A program made the translations under genes and the position numbers. Positions 10,891 through 22,741 of a stretch of 64,000 nt of DNA are shown in pieces; positions within the stretch are counted from its first letter, which is position 1; the number at the start of each line of letters is the position of its first letter. Source of the DNA: Rutpela maculata (Eukaryota > Arthropoda > Insecta > Coleoptera > Cerambycidae); assembly GCA_936432065.2 (NCBI GenBank), contig OW386289.2, positions 35,483,903 through 35,547,902 on the forward strand, given 5' to 3'. The notes beneath the pieces are model-generated. The model saw only the letters and a program-made list of their open reading frames with translations. It was not told the origin of the DNA and did no database searches.

Positions 10891-11984
10891 TTTTAGGAGT
10901 AAAAACAGCCAATATTTTATTTTTGTCGTAATCTAGCTCAAGTTTTTTATTATATCAAGGTGCGGTAAGACTCATCTAAGCGAATATGGGATACGGGTTG
11001 TAGCTTGGACCAATTTTTGATCAATAAGTCACTAATATCATGAATCGACCATGCTTTGTAGAACTGCCCACCTGATGAATATTTTTTCTCTCTTTTTTTT
11101 TACAAAATGTAGTGGCAATTTTGACGAGAAAATCTCATGCAGGAGTCATTTCTACATAAAAAAAGGTATACTTGATAGAACTTGATAATTCCAATCGTTT
11201 TCGAGAAAACTGCCGCATAGATCTTAAAAATGTTTTGAAAACAAACCTAATTTGAAAAGGAAAAATTGTATCTATTGAAAAGTGTGCTTTGGTGACGTCT
11301 TAGTTCTGTCATTTATGTACAATTTTATTAGTTTGACATTTTGACAGAACTAAGACCAGAGCTGGGTAATTACTTGTAATTTAAAGATAATTACAATTAC
11401 AAATTACTTTTTTAAAAAAGGAACTAATTACAATTACAAATTACTTTTTTAAAAAAGGAATTAATTACAATTACAAAGTACATGTCTTTAAAAAAGGAAT
11501 TAGCAATTACTTTTCTAATTACTTTTCCAATTACTTTTATGATAAAGTAAATTATAGTGACCAAACAGACAAGAAGGTAAATTAAAAATTTTAATTAAAA
11601 GTGTTGTGTAATATTGCGTTTTAATATTTATTAGAATCGTTATCAGAATGTTTGACCTTAAGAGTAATCAGGAAAAATTAAATAAATATATTGAAAAGGC
11701 AGCTTAATAGTGGAGTCGGTTTAGGAAAGGATTGGGAAAATTTTTAAGATGGATGCAGACCCTGTGGAAATTGTTTGTCATGACGAGTATAATGAAACCC
11801 TAAAATTTTGGCCGAAAAGAGGTATTTTGGACATTTTAAAAGTCAAATTTGTGGTTTTAATTTTTTTTTGATCACTTAAACAACTAGTTAAGAAAAGAAA
11901 ATGGTATCCTTTTATTCTCAATTTTAAAGGAGCCTTCAGTTTAAATTTGGTTAAGATATCTGACCATCCCCCCCTCCTGATATT

Positions 11985-13965
11985 AATATATATATACGAA
12001 AAAAATTGAGAAAATCAAATTTTGGCTATCTTGATCAGATCTCAACCGATTTGGCTTAAATTTGGAATGGAAATAGTCTTTATCACACAAAAACTGTTAA
12101 CCAAGTTTCAGCCAAAAATGTTAAATAGTTTGGCTGAAATTGCAGTTTCAGTCAAATTTTCTGAAATTTTCGAATCGAAATATCTTCGGACCTAAAAGTC
12201 GGACCAAAATTTGCTTTGTGGCAAAAGGTAGGCGTGGTACAATATCAAAATACTCGTTTTGAAAAGTAAAAGATAGACCACGGTTACTCTTCGATTATAC
12301 ATGAAGCAGCTACCTGAGTCACGTAAAAATAAAAAAATAAATAAAAATCGTAACACATCCACATACTTACAGAAGTAAATACACTCATGCACACACATAT
12401 ATAATATAATACATTTATCTATACCAAGTCAAAGCATTAGGCACGACTATACAAATAAAAAATAATATATATTTTTTAAAGTTTTATAAACAATAAACAA
12501 AATTGTTTTCTGCTTTATACCAGTGCGCACACACATAGTCACTGAGTACACATATATTATATATATAGGGTGGACCATTAATAATAGGCCATAGTTCAAG
12601 AGGAGATTCTTTGGACCAAAATATGAGGATATAACCAAACATCTCTTAGTAAATTGTTGCTGTGGAAAAAGATACAGGGTGTTAAAATTGTAACTTTTTT
12701 CTGCAATATCTCAACTACATCTTGATCGATCTTCTTCCAATTTGGTAAGGAAACATTTTTTAAGCTAAAAAACAATAATTTATGTATTTCATCGTGCTAG
12801 CCCGTGAAGGGCACCTCATGAGCTACGCCTGATGATGAATTTTTTCTCTCTTTTTTTTACGAAACGTAGTGGCACTTTTGACTAGAAAATCTCATGCATC
12901 TACGTAAAAAAGATACACTTGATAGAACTTGATAATTCCGACCGTTTTCGAGAAAACTGCTGTATAGATCTCAAAAACACTCTGAAAAGTAAAAATTGTA
13001 TTTATTGAAAAGTGTGCTTTGGTGACGTCTTAGTTCTGTCAAAATGTCAAACTAATGAAACTGTACGTAAATGACAGAACTAAGATGTCACCAAAGCACA
13101 CTTTTCAAAAAATACAATTTTTACTTTTCAAATTGGGTTTGTTTTCAAAGTTTTTTGAGATCTATACGGCAGTTTTCTCGAAAACGGTTGGAATTATCAA
13201 GTTCTATCAAGTGTACTTTTTTTACGTAGAAATTACTCCTGCATGAGATTTTCTAGTCAAAAGAGATCTAGACGGCAGTTTTCTCGAAAACGGTTGGAAT
13301 TTATCAAGTTCTATCAAGTGTACTTTTTTTACGTAGAAATTACTCCTGCATGAGATTTTCTAGTCAAAAGTGCCACTACGTTTCGTATAAAAAAGAGAGA
13401 GAGAAAAAATTCATCATCAGGCATAGCTCACGAGGCGCCCTCCACGGGCTAGCGTGATGTAATACATAAATTATTGTTTCTTAGCTTAAAAAATGTTTCC
13501 TTACCAAATTGCAAAAAAAAAGAAAAAAAAAGAAAATTTTAACACCCTGTATCTTTTTCCACAGCAATAATTTACTAAAGCATGTTTGGTTATATCCTCA
13601 TATTTTGGTCCAAAGAATCTACCCTTGAACTATGGCCCATTATTAATGGGCCACCTTCTATAGTGCAAATGACTAAAAAACGACCGAATGTAAAAAAAGT
13701 GATTCTTGACTTATATCATGTAAAAGTACATAAAATAACTTACCTTCTGCCATAAAGCAAAATTCGATCCGTCTTTTAGGTCCGGAGATATTTCAATTTG
13801 AACATTTCAAAAAATTTGACTGAAACTGTTTCAGCCAAACTATTTAATATTTTTGGTTGAAATCTGGTAAATAATTTTTGTGTGATAAAGACTACTCCCA
13901 TTCCAGCCAAATCGGTTGAGATCTGATCAAGATAGCCCAAATTTAATTTTTTTCGTATATACACC
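11985..13965. repeat. Inverted repeat pair inside the hAT element
   Basis: About 11985-12235 and 13735-13965 are inverted copies, sharing TGATCAGATCTCAACCGATT against AATCGGTTGAGATCTGATCA and the stretch around TTTAGGTCCG. The pair encloses the second palindromic element (12566-13658). The outer ends were not defined. Confidence 0.55.
12566..13658. mobile_element. Palindromic TIR element, copy 2
   Basis: Same family as the 8502 element: TAGGGTGGACCATTAATA at the left, the degenerate inverse at the right, TA on each side, 1.09 kb. The arms meet near 13060 around CTTAGTTCTGTCA/TGACAGAACTAAG. The right arm has an internal tandem duplication of about 120 bases (13140-13262 and 13263-13370). Confidence 0.7.
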
Positions 13966-15607
13966 AGGGTCCGCCACTTAAAACACCCCAGACTCGTTAC
14001 TTCCTTATTTTTTTTTAAGCTACAACCATGTTCGGCACATCAAATTGTAGATATTTTTAAGGCCTTTAAATATGCATACAGAGTGATTTTAAAAAAATTT
14101 TCTTGAAAAAATTATTACGAGAAAAAAATTAATTTCCTTCAATATTTTTTTCCCTCACCTTGTTCTTGAACTGCGTTAATATGTTCTTATAAACGTTTTA
14201 ATTAGCTTCAATTTATGTTATTACGTCATATTGGAACTTCTTTTTGGTTTTAGAGAAATAAATTAAAAACGCTCTTTCCGAGTCCAAACTGATTTTTTTA
14301 AAATAACTGAAAAAATTTAAATAATAATTTTATGCTTTATTTGTAAAAGACATATAACAAACAATCCTAAACGTAACAAAATAGCAACAAGAAACAAAAG
14401 AAATAAATATTTTTTAAAACAAACTTTATTAAAAGGTACTAAATATTAGGAAATTGCAAAATTTTTATTAAAAAAAAAAATATTTTTTTTAATTTAGTTT
14501 TTAAAATTTTATTGAACAAAAATACAAAAGTTTGTGTACTTAATAAAAAAACAAATGTGCAGCGGACCACGGCGAAAACTCGTTTTTAGACAGTAACTTT
14601 TTTTTAACTTTTCAGATTCATTTTAAACTATGCAACTGTAAAATTCTGCTTTAATGTATTCTTGTTTGTTAAACCACATACGCATGTTCTTAAAGTAATT
14701 GTAATTGGAAAAAGTAATTGTACTTTTTCACTAGGAATTACCCAGCTCTGACTAAGACGTCACCAAAGCACACTTTTCAATAAATACAATTTTTCCTCAA
14801 ATTGGGTTTGTTTTCAAATAATTTTTGAGATCTATGCGGCAGTTTTCTCGAAAACGGTTGGAATTATCAAGTTGTATCAAGTGTACTTTTTTTACGTAGA
14901 AATGACTACTACATGAGATTTTCTAGTCAAAAGTGTCACTACGTTTCGTAAAAAAAAAGAGAAAAAATATTCATCATCAGGTATAGCTCATGAGGCGCCC
15001 TCCACGGGCTAGCGTGATGTAATACATAAATTATTGTTTCTTAGCCTAAAAAATGTTTCCTTACCAAATTGGGAGAAGATCGGTCAAGGGTATTGCAAAA
15101 AAAAAGAAAAAAAATTACAATTTTGACACCTTGTATCTTTTTCCATGACAACAATTTACTAAAGCATGTTTAGTTAAATCCCCATATTTTGATCCAAAGA
15201 ATCTACCCTTGAACTATGGCCTATTATTAACGGTCCACCCTGTATATGAAGCGAGAAAGTTTTCTAACTTCTATATGGAAAAGTATAACTAGAGAATTTT
15301 TAATAATAATAATGAATTAAAATATTAATAATATTAATAAATAAAAGGGGTTAAAATAATTGAAAAAAAAAAGAGAGAATAAAAGAATCTAATTGGTCTA
15401 TAAGAATTCTATATTTTTAGATTTCAAAAACCACTGGAGGCCGAACTATTGAATTTTGAGCATTGTGCCCATGAAAACTTTTATTCAATATGACCAGAAG
15501 AATTTTTCCCAAAATTTAAAAACTCTTGACGAAACGCCCTTTTCCTATACTTTTAACCCACATCAACATGTTCTTGTTGAAAAATTATTTATAGTGTGTG
15601 TACTTGC

Positions 15608-17659
15608 CTTATAACCCATCCTTTCATGGTATTCCTTAATGGCCCTTGACATAACAATACCAAACGGCAAAGTAGCATTTACAGCCTCTTTACCTGTAGA
15701 CGTTTTGATAAAATCTGATCCAGCCATCATTGCTACCAAAGATGCTTTATATACCTAAAATTATTTATTACAGGTGTCAGTTATATAAATCAGTTACATT
15801 TCAACTAATTGTATCAGCATTTTGCTTCAATTAAGTACTATTGTATTTTAACAATCATTATAGCGTTGGTGAAAAACGAACAAAAAAAATAATTTCAAAC
15901 AATGCTGAATGTGTTCCGGGTTTATCTCCTTATATATCTTCATCAAAGTTACAAATTATTTAAAGCTTTTTTTATTAGATATGATTTTGGAAAAACAACT
16001 TTAATAATGTTTATAGCAAAATTGTTAACATTTCATTTCCCTTACTAATTTTGACACATTCATTCAATCACTGGAAGAAAGTGGCGTCTCTATTATTTGA
16101 TTTTGTTAGAATTGCCAAATTTATTATTACCGTACTGTAGAAACATTTTATAGAATTATTTATAGGATTATATTATAGCAGAGTTCGTAAGCAAGAAGTC
16201 ATGAAAAGGAATATAATTTTTGTTTTTCAATCTATCATTATTATATTCTATGTTTATGTTTAGTTCGGTGAAAGATATATTGCAATTTTTTTATAATAAA
16301 ACATTTTTTATTGGTATCTTATATTTTTATGTCTTGCGCCTACTTTTCGAAGACAATATAATTTGAACTCAAATTTCTAACTTTTAATTTGAGTATGTTT
16401 GGCTTTGAAAAATTCAACATTTTCGCCTGCGGCGCATTTTTCAACTCCATAAGCCTGCCTACGAATAAACGGCCGCAAATATATCATTAGCCTATAGGGG
16501 CACGACAATCCTTAATCCGCCCCTGCGTCTTGTTAGATGGAAATGACAAATGTAGTACATTACTGATTAATATAGAGTGAGAGAAATAATCATTGAAAGA
16601 AGTTTACATTATCTAATGTTCCCAGTTCGCCAGTAGCCAAAATAGCCTTCATATGTGCCTGAGGGCCACAGGCCTCTTTCATTACTTGAATTTCTTGGTA
16701 CAATGACTCCCACTTTCCTGTTAGAACCAAGCTACGGTCTATAACTATATCGATTTCTTTGGCACCTTTCTCAACTGCATATCTAATTTCCTCCAATCTC
16801 GTTTTCAATGGTGTTTGACCACTTGGAAAGCCAGTTGCAACTAAAATAGAACATATCACTGGATATTCATTACAAAAATACTGCCTATATAAATGAAAAT
16901 GAATTTATTATTTTTTAAAGGTGAAAACAGAAACTACACTCACCTGAGGCAACTTTAATTTTATCACCGAGACCCATTTTTTTCAATACTTGTACTGCAT
17001 CATCGACCTTTGCAGGATAAACACACACAGCTGCTGTATGAATTGGACTGGATTCATCGTATTCAAATCCTAACTCGCTCAATAAATCTTCAGCGACAGG
17101 TTTTGCAGCCTAAAATTTAATAATACCAAGAAATTAGTTGTTAAAATCCTCATATAAAGAAAATGTGTGTGTTCATCAAAAGCTTAAAAATATTTGATAA
17201 AAAAAAATCACTCGATTTGCAAAAAATTTCCTGGATATCTTGCTTAATTACTAAATTTAATATATGGTGCAAGCATTTCATATTTCCTTATTTCAAAAGT
17301 ATTACAAATAAGTTTACAAACACACACATCATTTTGACGAAGTGTGGATAACATAGGTAGATCATGTTTACCTTAAAACATAACCTAGCAACATTACTAT
17401 GGGTATCGTCTCCTGCTAGAGTTGTTAAATCAATGCAAGTTATAGCCTTTAGTAACCAAGCCGCTCTATATTCATTCTTCAATTCTCTAGCGTTAACTAG
17501 TTTTTTGGCCAAATCATTTACAGCCGTCAAGTTAACATTAACATTATTAATCCATCCCAGATCTAAAATAAAGATAGAACGTAAATGAATCACTGGAGTA
17601 AAAGATAAGAAAAAGCCATCGATACCTAATTCACAACCTGGGTTTCTTTCTGGAATCAT
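15608..17659 (-). CDS. DERA: Deoxyribose-phosphate aldolase, five exons, 3' end missing
   Basis: It cleaves 2-deoxyribose-5-phosphate to glyceraldehyde-3-phosphate and acetaldehyde in deoxynucleoside breakdown, normally in the cytosol. Exons on the minus strand are 17626-17659, 17372-17562, 16944-17109, 16608-16840 and 15608-15754. The phases join exactly and give 257 residues. Recognisable blocks are AAWLLKAITCIDLTTLAGDD, VATGFPSGQTPLKTRLEEIR, EIDIVI with the catalytic Asp (about residue 161), ILATGELGTL, and AGSDFIKTSTGKE with the Schiff-base Lys (about residue 225). Animal DERA is about 318 residues; the last ~60, including the second active-site Lys in GFKPAGG, were not found. Exon 5 ends at AAG followed by GCAAGT, a GC-type donor, and the large foldback starts about 50 bases beyond it. 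The start ATG at 17659 gives MIPERNPGCEL. It is divergent from the BTB gene. Confidence 0.92.
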
Positions 17660-18759
17660 TTTAATTTTTACGTAATGTCTAATAAACAAATAGGTATATT
17701 AAATAATTTTATTATTGCAAATTCATTGCCAAATTTAATAACTGCATACAACAAACTATCTATTATCTTATCTGCATGTTGTATACAGAACGTCAAATTT
17801 TGAAAAACAAGATAAAGAATGATAACAGCACAATAACAGATCACATAAACATTAACGATAAACGATAACCTCTAAAACAAACAAAATGACAGAAGATTAA
17901 AACAAAGAACTAAAAACTCAATACATCCGTTTGAACTACTGACATATTTTTGTCCGAATATCTTTGCGTCCGAAAACGAAATCAAAATTATTAATACTTT
18001 TCAAATTGTTAAGAAAGTATTTATTTTAACAAAAGTAGATTCAATGAGATTTAAAAATCATGAATATCAAGTCGACTATTTTCCAAATATCTTTTATCTA
18101 TGATTATTCATTATTTCCACAGATTGCACAGACAGTGTCATCTCTAAGACATTAGGACAACTAGCAGACTCGGACCATTGAACTATAACTCGGACATACG
18201 TCTATTCTCTATGGCCAGAGACTTTTATAATTTCAAATTTACTAACTTTATTTCGATTTTTCAAACATATAACTTAAGGTCAAAGATTAGAGAAATTCTC
18301 TAATCTTTGTTAAGGTATTCATAATTTAATTTTAAACAAATACCATTGTTATTGTAAATGGAATTATAATCTAGATTTCTTTAGTAAAAAGAAATTTAAG
18401 AAATAATTACAAACTGATCTATAAAAGTTAAAAGGAGTAAAATAGATTTATTTAGATCTATGTTTAATCATAGTCGATGGAAAGTTTTATTTATAATGAT
18501 TTATTGTTTATTTCATTATTTTTATTTATTTTGATTATGAGGCCATCTTCCGATTAGATGGTTAACGTCGTATGACGTTTATCATTTTTGTCATTTTTTG
18601 TTTGACGTTTTACTATGTTTTCGTTCTTGTTTTAATACGTGGTTAGTTTCTATTTTTTACTTTTATCTTTTCTTGTTTAATTTGTTTATAATTTATAAGA
18701 TAAACGTTTAAAGTATATTTTATTATTAATGTATAACTTAGTTTATTTTATAAATAACC
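17660..18759. promoter_or_regulatory. Shared upstream region of the divergent DERA and BTB genes
   Basis: These 1.1 kb separate the two start codons and hold no transposon signature that I can see, unlike almost everything else in the window. Both transcripts must start here, so a bidirectional promoter is inferred. No TATA box or other core element is convincing. The BTB start has the context ACCATGA. Confidence 0.4.
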
Positions 18760-20445
18760 ATGACTTCAAAGCATTTTTGTTTAAAATGGACCAGATTTCA
18801 AACAAGTATTTTAAGTGCATTTGAAAGTTTACAAAATTCTGAAGATCTTGCAGATGTTACTTTAACATGTGATGGTATAAGCTTAAAAGCACATAAATTT
18901 ATTTTATCCGCTTGCAGCCCTTATTTTAGAACCATATTTAAGGTAAGTAACTTACTTAGAGTTAAAACAGTTCATAAACACCCGCTGTTATATTTATAGG
19001 AAAACCCATGTTCACATCCTATAGTTATACTAAAAGATGTTGCATATGTGGATTTAATAGCCATAGTAAATTTTATGTACCATGGAGAAGTTATGGTTTC
19101 AGAAGAACAACTTTCGTCATTTCTTCATACGGCTATGGTACTCCAAGTATCAGGTTTAAATAATACCAATGAAACTACCCCTAAAAAACAAGTGATTGTC
19201 CCCAAGAAATCCAAAATTCCAAATACAGAGTCATTAGAAAGTCTTTCAAAGAAAGCAAAAGTAAGCCCCAAACCAAAAAAAAATCAGCCGGTACCTATTG
19301 GTGGTGATGATTTACAAAAAGAAATGGAGCAGTCATCATCTCCCTCTCAATTTGAAGTTGTCGAGGTAAATAGAATAAAAACTGAGAGTGAGATGGAGCT
19401 TGGTACTAATAATGAATTTTGTGGAGATGTGAATGAAAATGTTGAGGTTATTGTTGGAGATAAGGATGAGCCACAGGGATCCATTTTAGAGGCGGCATTG
19501 GAAGTGCGAGATAAACCGAGTAGTATTTTGGAGAGATCGCTTACTTCACAAGCCGTTCCTGGTAAATGTAGATTTTATATAATTTCTTGGTGATATTTGG
19601 TGTGCACCACTTTTCACGGTAACACCTTCATAACTCAGTTACTAGTCATTCAATTTCAACCATATTTAAATATATATGTTTTTTGAGTAAAACAAAACTT
19701 ATTTCAGTCATTGGCGTTCATTCTAATTAAGATTTTTTGAGAAGTTATATTAGGCATTTTTTTACTGAAAAACTAATGCATTACTATTGGTCAGCATGCA
19801 TTAGATCTATCCTCCAAAATTTAATGACATTTTGATTCATATAAGTTAATTTGTTAGGTATAACTGCTATGCTATGTGATTTAATCATCTCCTGATGATG
19901 CCATCTTGATTGACGAAGCGCTTGTCACTATTTTATGCAGTACTTTATCATTAACAATGTTTCCAGGAATATTGCCGTCTTCAATACCCTTTCAAGGCGA
20001 CAAAATTTGCATTCTTCCTGACTTGCCAAAAACAATATTCATCCCTCGTAAACCCCCAGAGGGGGATGCTGAAAAGCGAATTATACGGTCGTCCTCAGAA
20101 TCATCCAGCCCTTCCACATTTGACAGACCCAGTGAAATACTTCAACAGTGCATTAAAATCGAAGGAGAACATTACGAAAATTTAGAGATTATGTCTTCTG
20201 AAGATTTTAAGGAGATGAATTTTTCAACTAGGAATATAGATTTGCAGCCCCATCATAGTTCGCAATGTGGGAATTGTCCCCACTGTGGTAAGGTATATTC
20301 AAATCAGTCGGCATTGAAATACCACGTCAGGTTAGTGCATTCAGATTTGACTAACATGTACTGTTGCCATTTGTGCCCGGAGTCGTTTGATTATCGAGAA
20401 GGATATAAAAAGCACATGGCAGAAGTGCATTTGATTAGAAACTGA
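18760..20445 (+). CDS. BTB/POZ protein with two C2H2 zinc fingers, three exons
   Basis: Likely a nuclear DNA-binding regulator. Exons are 18760-18942, 19000-19561 and 19967-20445; the 57-bp and 405-bp introns have GT-AG ends and the phases agree, giving 407 residues. Residues 1 to about 115 form a Tramtrack-type BTB domain (FCLKWTRFQTSILSAF, DLADVTLTCDG, LKAHKFILSACSPYF, VNFMYHGEV), used for dimerisation. The middle is low-complexity, with basic KKSK and SKKAK patches that could act in nuclear import and two possible SUMO sites (IKTE, IKIE). The two zinc fingers near the C-terminus, about 352-373 and 382-403, both follow C-x2-C-x12-H-x4-H. The architecture matches many insect BTB-ZF factors, but I cannot assign an orthologue. 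An alternative acceptor at 19940 would break the frame. Confidence 0.88.
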
Positions 20446-20505
20446 GTAGCTAAGGAATGTTCTCGTTTTTTTTTGTAATTTGTTTTTTTTTATGTTATTT
20501 AATTT

Positions 20506-20511
20506 AATAAA
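20506..20511 (+). terminator. Poly(A) signal of the BTB-zinc-finger gene
   Basis: AATAAA lies 61 bases after the stop codon in an AT-rich 3' UTR. Confidence 0.7.
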
Positions 20512-22321
20512 CTGGTTTTGAGATTACCTGTTTTTAAATGTGGATACTATTCCAATGAAATAATAGGGTCGCCTCCTTCAACAAAATTTACAAAATGTTA
20601 TGTGATCAAAAAGTATATTAAATATACATTGTATATATCATTAAAAAAGTTCTAATCATCAAATGCAAGAACAAATTGGTTTTGAAAATAAAAATGCGGT
20701 AAACAATGACGTATATAATGAGAATTCAACTCTATAGAATTTTCATGTTTTCATTTATCATGTTGGTGGTAGTGCTCTGTTGATTTGTTGTATACGTTTA
20801 CATCATTTACGTTTAATATTTGTTTATAATGAAACCTAATTTTGTGTACTTCAGGGAATTTACCGATAGTGGATTTTTATATGGTACACAAGTTTTATGT
20901 AGACATTTTTTTATTTAAGTGCCGAATCCCGAAATGTTAAAAATTATAGGTTAGTATTTCTTTACAATAATTTGGCAATGACTCACATCGATGCTAACAC
21001 TAACAGCAAATAAGCAAAGCCCGTCGATTATTGCTTTATCTAACTGCGCATGCTCTCACATCTGACGTGGCGATGGGCACGAATTCAAAATTTCTTAATT
21101 TAAATAATTAATTTCACTATTAAAATGAACGGTCAATGACCCTATTGCAATATTTTTGTGTTGTACTGGTGGTTTTGTGGTAAATTGTAATAAATGTCGC
21201 TGAGGCCAGCCAACTCAAACACCCTCGCAAGCACCAGATAATATTTTGTTTCTATTCTGTGAAAAAAAAAACAGTAAGTTTAATTAGACATTTCCAAACC
21301 ATGTCTATACCTTTTAAATACAGTAATCATAGTATTGCTGAAAATCCAAAAATTGCTGTATGTAAACCTTATAACTAAAAAAACAAACCATCAAGAATAT
21401 TCAGTAGGTGACGCTTAAAATGTTATAAAAAATAATGGACTGAAAAGATAGGTTTAAAAATAAGACAGCGGGGTAAATAAAAGTCGTGATATCCAACCCA
21501 GATTGAAATAAATTAAACTTAATTTTTTATTCAAGTTTGTTTTGTACATTCGGAACTGTTTTATGTTATCCAATCAGGTCCTATGCCTACTATTAATGCG
21601 GGAAAAAATATTATTCAGTAAACTCTTTAATTCACTTTTAAAAAATTAGTACTTTTTTGGGGATTTTATAGTTTCTCTATTTGCATTGTCCGTATTTGGC
21701 AGACGTCAACTAGAAGTGTCACACTTCACATTTTGTGATCAAGTTTATTATTCTGCTAGTTTTAAATCATGAAAAATTTGATTTTAATGAAAAAATTAAA
21801 AGCGAGGTAAAAAAGAGAATAAAGGGACCAAATATGGGCAGACTGAAGCAGGCACATTTCGGCTTCCTAATTTAGGAGAAGCTAGCCCTTCTGCAAGCCC
21901 CTTCTTGTTTAGTAAAAAATCTGAATAAATTATACATAAAAGAAAAAACCCTCCTCTGTCTTATTTTTGCACTTCCATTTGTACGACGTCAATAAGAATG
22001 GGAATAAATCACGTGTCTTTCATTTTCCCTCCACTGTCTTTTTTTTACCTCACTTGGAGGGTAAAAAACCGACACTTTATTTTTGTTTATCAATTAACGG
22101 TACTTTTTAGTAAAAAAATACGTAGAAATATAATTTTTCCTGTCATTTTTACATATGATACCAATCTTTCATTAAATATGACTCGATTCTAAGCAACCTA
22201 AAAATTGAAAGATGTCATTTTGTCTCATTTTTACCTTGCCTGACCCTAATGTTATTTATATAAGAGAGGGACGGCAAAATGAAACTGTGCCCGAGGCGGC
22301 AAAATACCTAGAGCCAGCCCT
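20512..22321. other. Unassigned intergenic DNA ending in a hAT-like terminus
   Basis: No gene is recognised in about 1.8 kb. The last ~40 bases (GAGGCGGCAAAATACCTAGAG then CCAGCCCTG at 22313-22321) look like the right end of a CAGGGCTGG-type hAT element. It interrupts the 3' end of the LINE that starts at 22322. Its left end was not found. Confidence 0.4.
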
Positions 22322-22741
22322 GATAGTCATTAATGTTTTTATGGATTTCTAATAAAGTGGAATAAATAAAAATAGATGGAAGAGGCATTATACCAAAACT
22401 GATGAAAAAGGGATGACAATGATCCCGTATATCGGCACCTGCTATTATTCTTATCACTTTTTTTTGCAAACGAAAAATTGTTTGCGCACTGTATGAATTT
22501 CCCCAAAGTACAGTACCATAAGTTAGATGGCTATGGAATAGGGAAAAGTAGGTAGATTTAAGAATATCAAAATTCAATATACTCTTCAACTGACAAATGA
22601 GGAAGATCACACTGGCGAGTTTGTGGCTTAATTGTTCTACATGACTGGGCCAATTTACTTTGTCATCCAGGACGATACCCAGTAATTTGGCACTAAAACC
22701 TTGCGTAATATCCGTGTGTGAAGAAAATATAAGTTTTTGAG

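Larger units (their letters stand above)
8774..11069. mobile_element. TIR element with 27-bp perfect ends and ACCT duplication
   Basis: The 27-bp ends at 8774-8800 and 11043-11069 are perfect inverted copies starting GGGCAGTTCTACAAAGCATG. The 4-bp direct repeat ACCT flanks both sides (8770-8773, 11070-11073). The other arms of the host element show the uninterrupted site, confirming the insertion. The interior carries a 14-bp motif many times and a hAT foldback. No transposase is seen. A 4-bp duplication with GGG ends would suit a Sola- or Chapaev-type element, but that is a guess. Confidence 0.7.
11357..14750. mobile_element. hAT element (CAGAGCTGGGTAATTAC ends), decayed
   Basis: The ends are CAGAGCTGGGTAATTAC at 11357 and GTAATTACCCAGCTCTG ending 14750. 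The 8-bp direct repeat ACTAAGAC flanks both (11349-11356, 14751-14758). The left subterminal region has repeated TAATTACAATTAC. The 3.4-kb interior holds further nested elements and no recognisable transposase. About 14000-14690 shows nothing identifiable. Confidence 0.8.
8502..15242. mobile_element. Palindromic TIR element, copy 1 (CAGGGTGGACCATTAATA), interrupted twice
   Basis: The ends are CAGGGTGGACCATTAATA at 8502 and its inverse ending 15242, both flanked by TA, as in Tc1/mariner-type elements. Without the two later insertions (8774-11069 and 11357-14750) the element is about 1.04 kb and palindromic throughout, with its centre near 11330. There is no transposase, so it is a non-autonomous foldback. 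A sister copy lies at 12566-13658. Confidence 0.7.
8235..15554. mobile_element. Outer foldback of a nested transposon stack
   Basis: The left arm (about 8235-8500, starting AAAAGTATAGGAAAAGG) matches, inverted, about 15245-15554 (ending CCTATACTTTT). Shared landmarks include GGGCACAATGCTCAAAATTC and the AGTTCGG that follows. All other elements between these coordinates sit inside it. Its right edge is only about 50 bases from the splice donor of DERA exon 5. Confidence 0.6.

Noticed and set aside
15755..16607. hAT end in DERA intron 4 (TTAATCCGCCCCTG at about 16513)
   Set aside because: Only one end is visible and no matching CAGGGGCGG end or 8-bp duplication was found in the intron.
17288..17689. 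One continuous DERA frame including SIDGFFLSFTPVIHLRSIFI-type residues
   Set aside because: These residues are translated intron 1 between 17563 and 17625; splicing joins GCEL to DLGWIN, as in DERA proteins.
18760..18999. Single-exon reading of the BTB start with the tail VSNLLRVKTVHKHPLLYL
   Set aside because: The tail is intron read-through: GTAAGT follows the BTB codon FK, and the domain continues in the next exon with ENPCSHPIVILKD.
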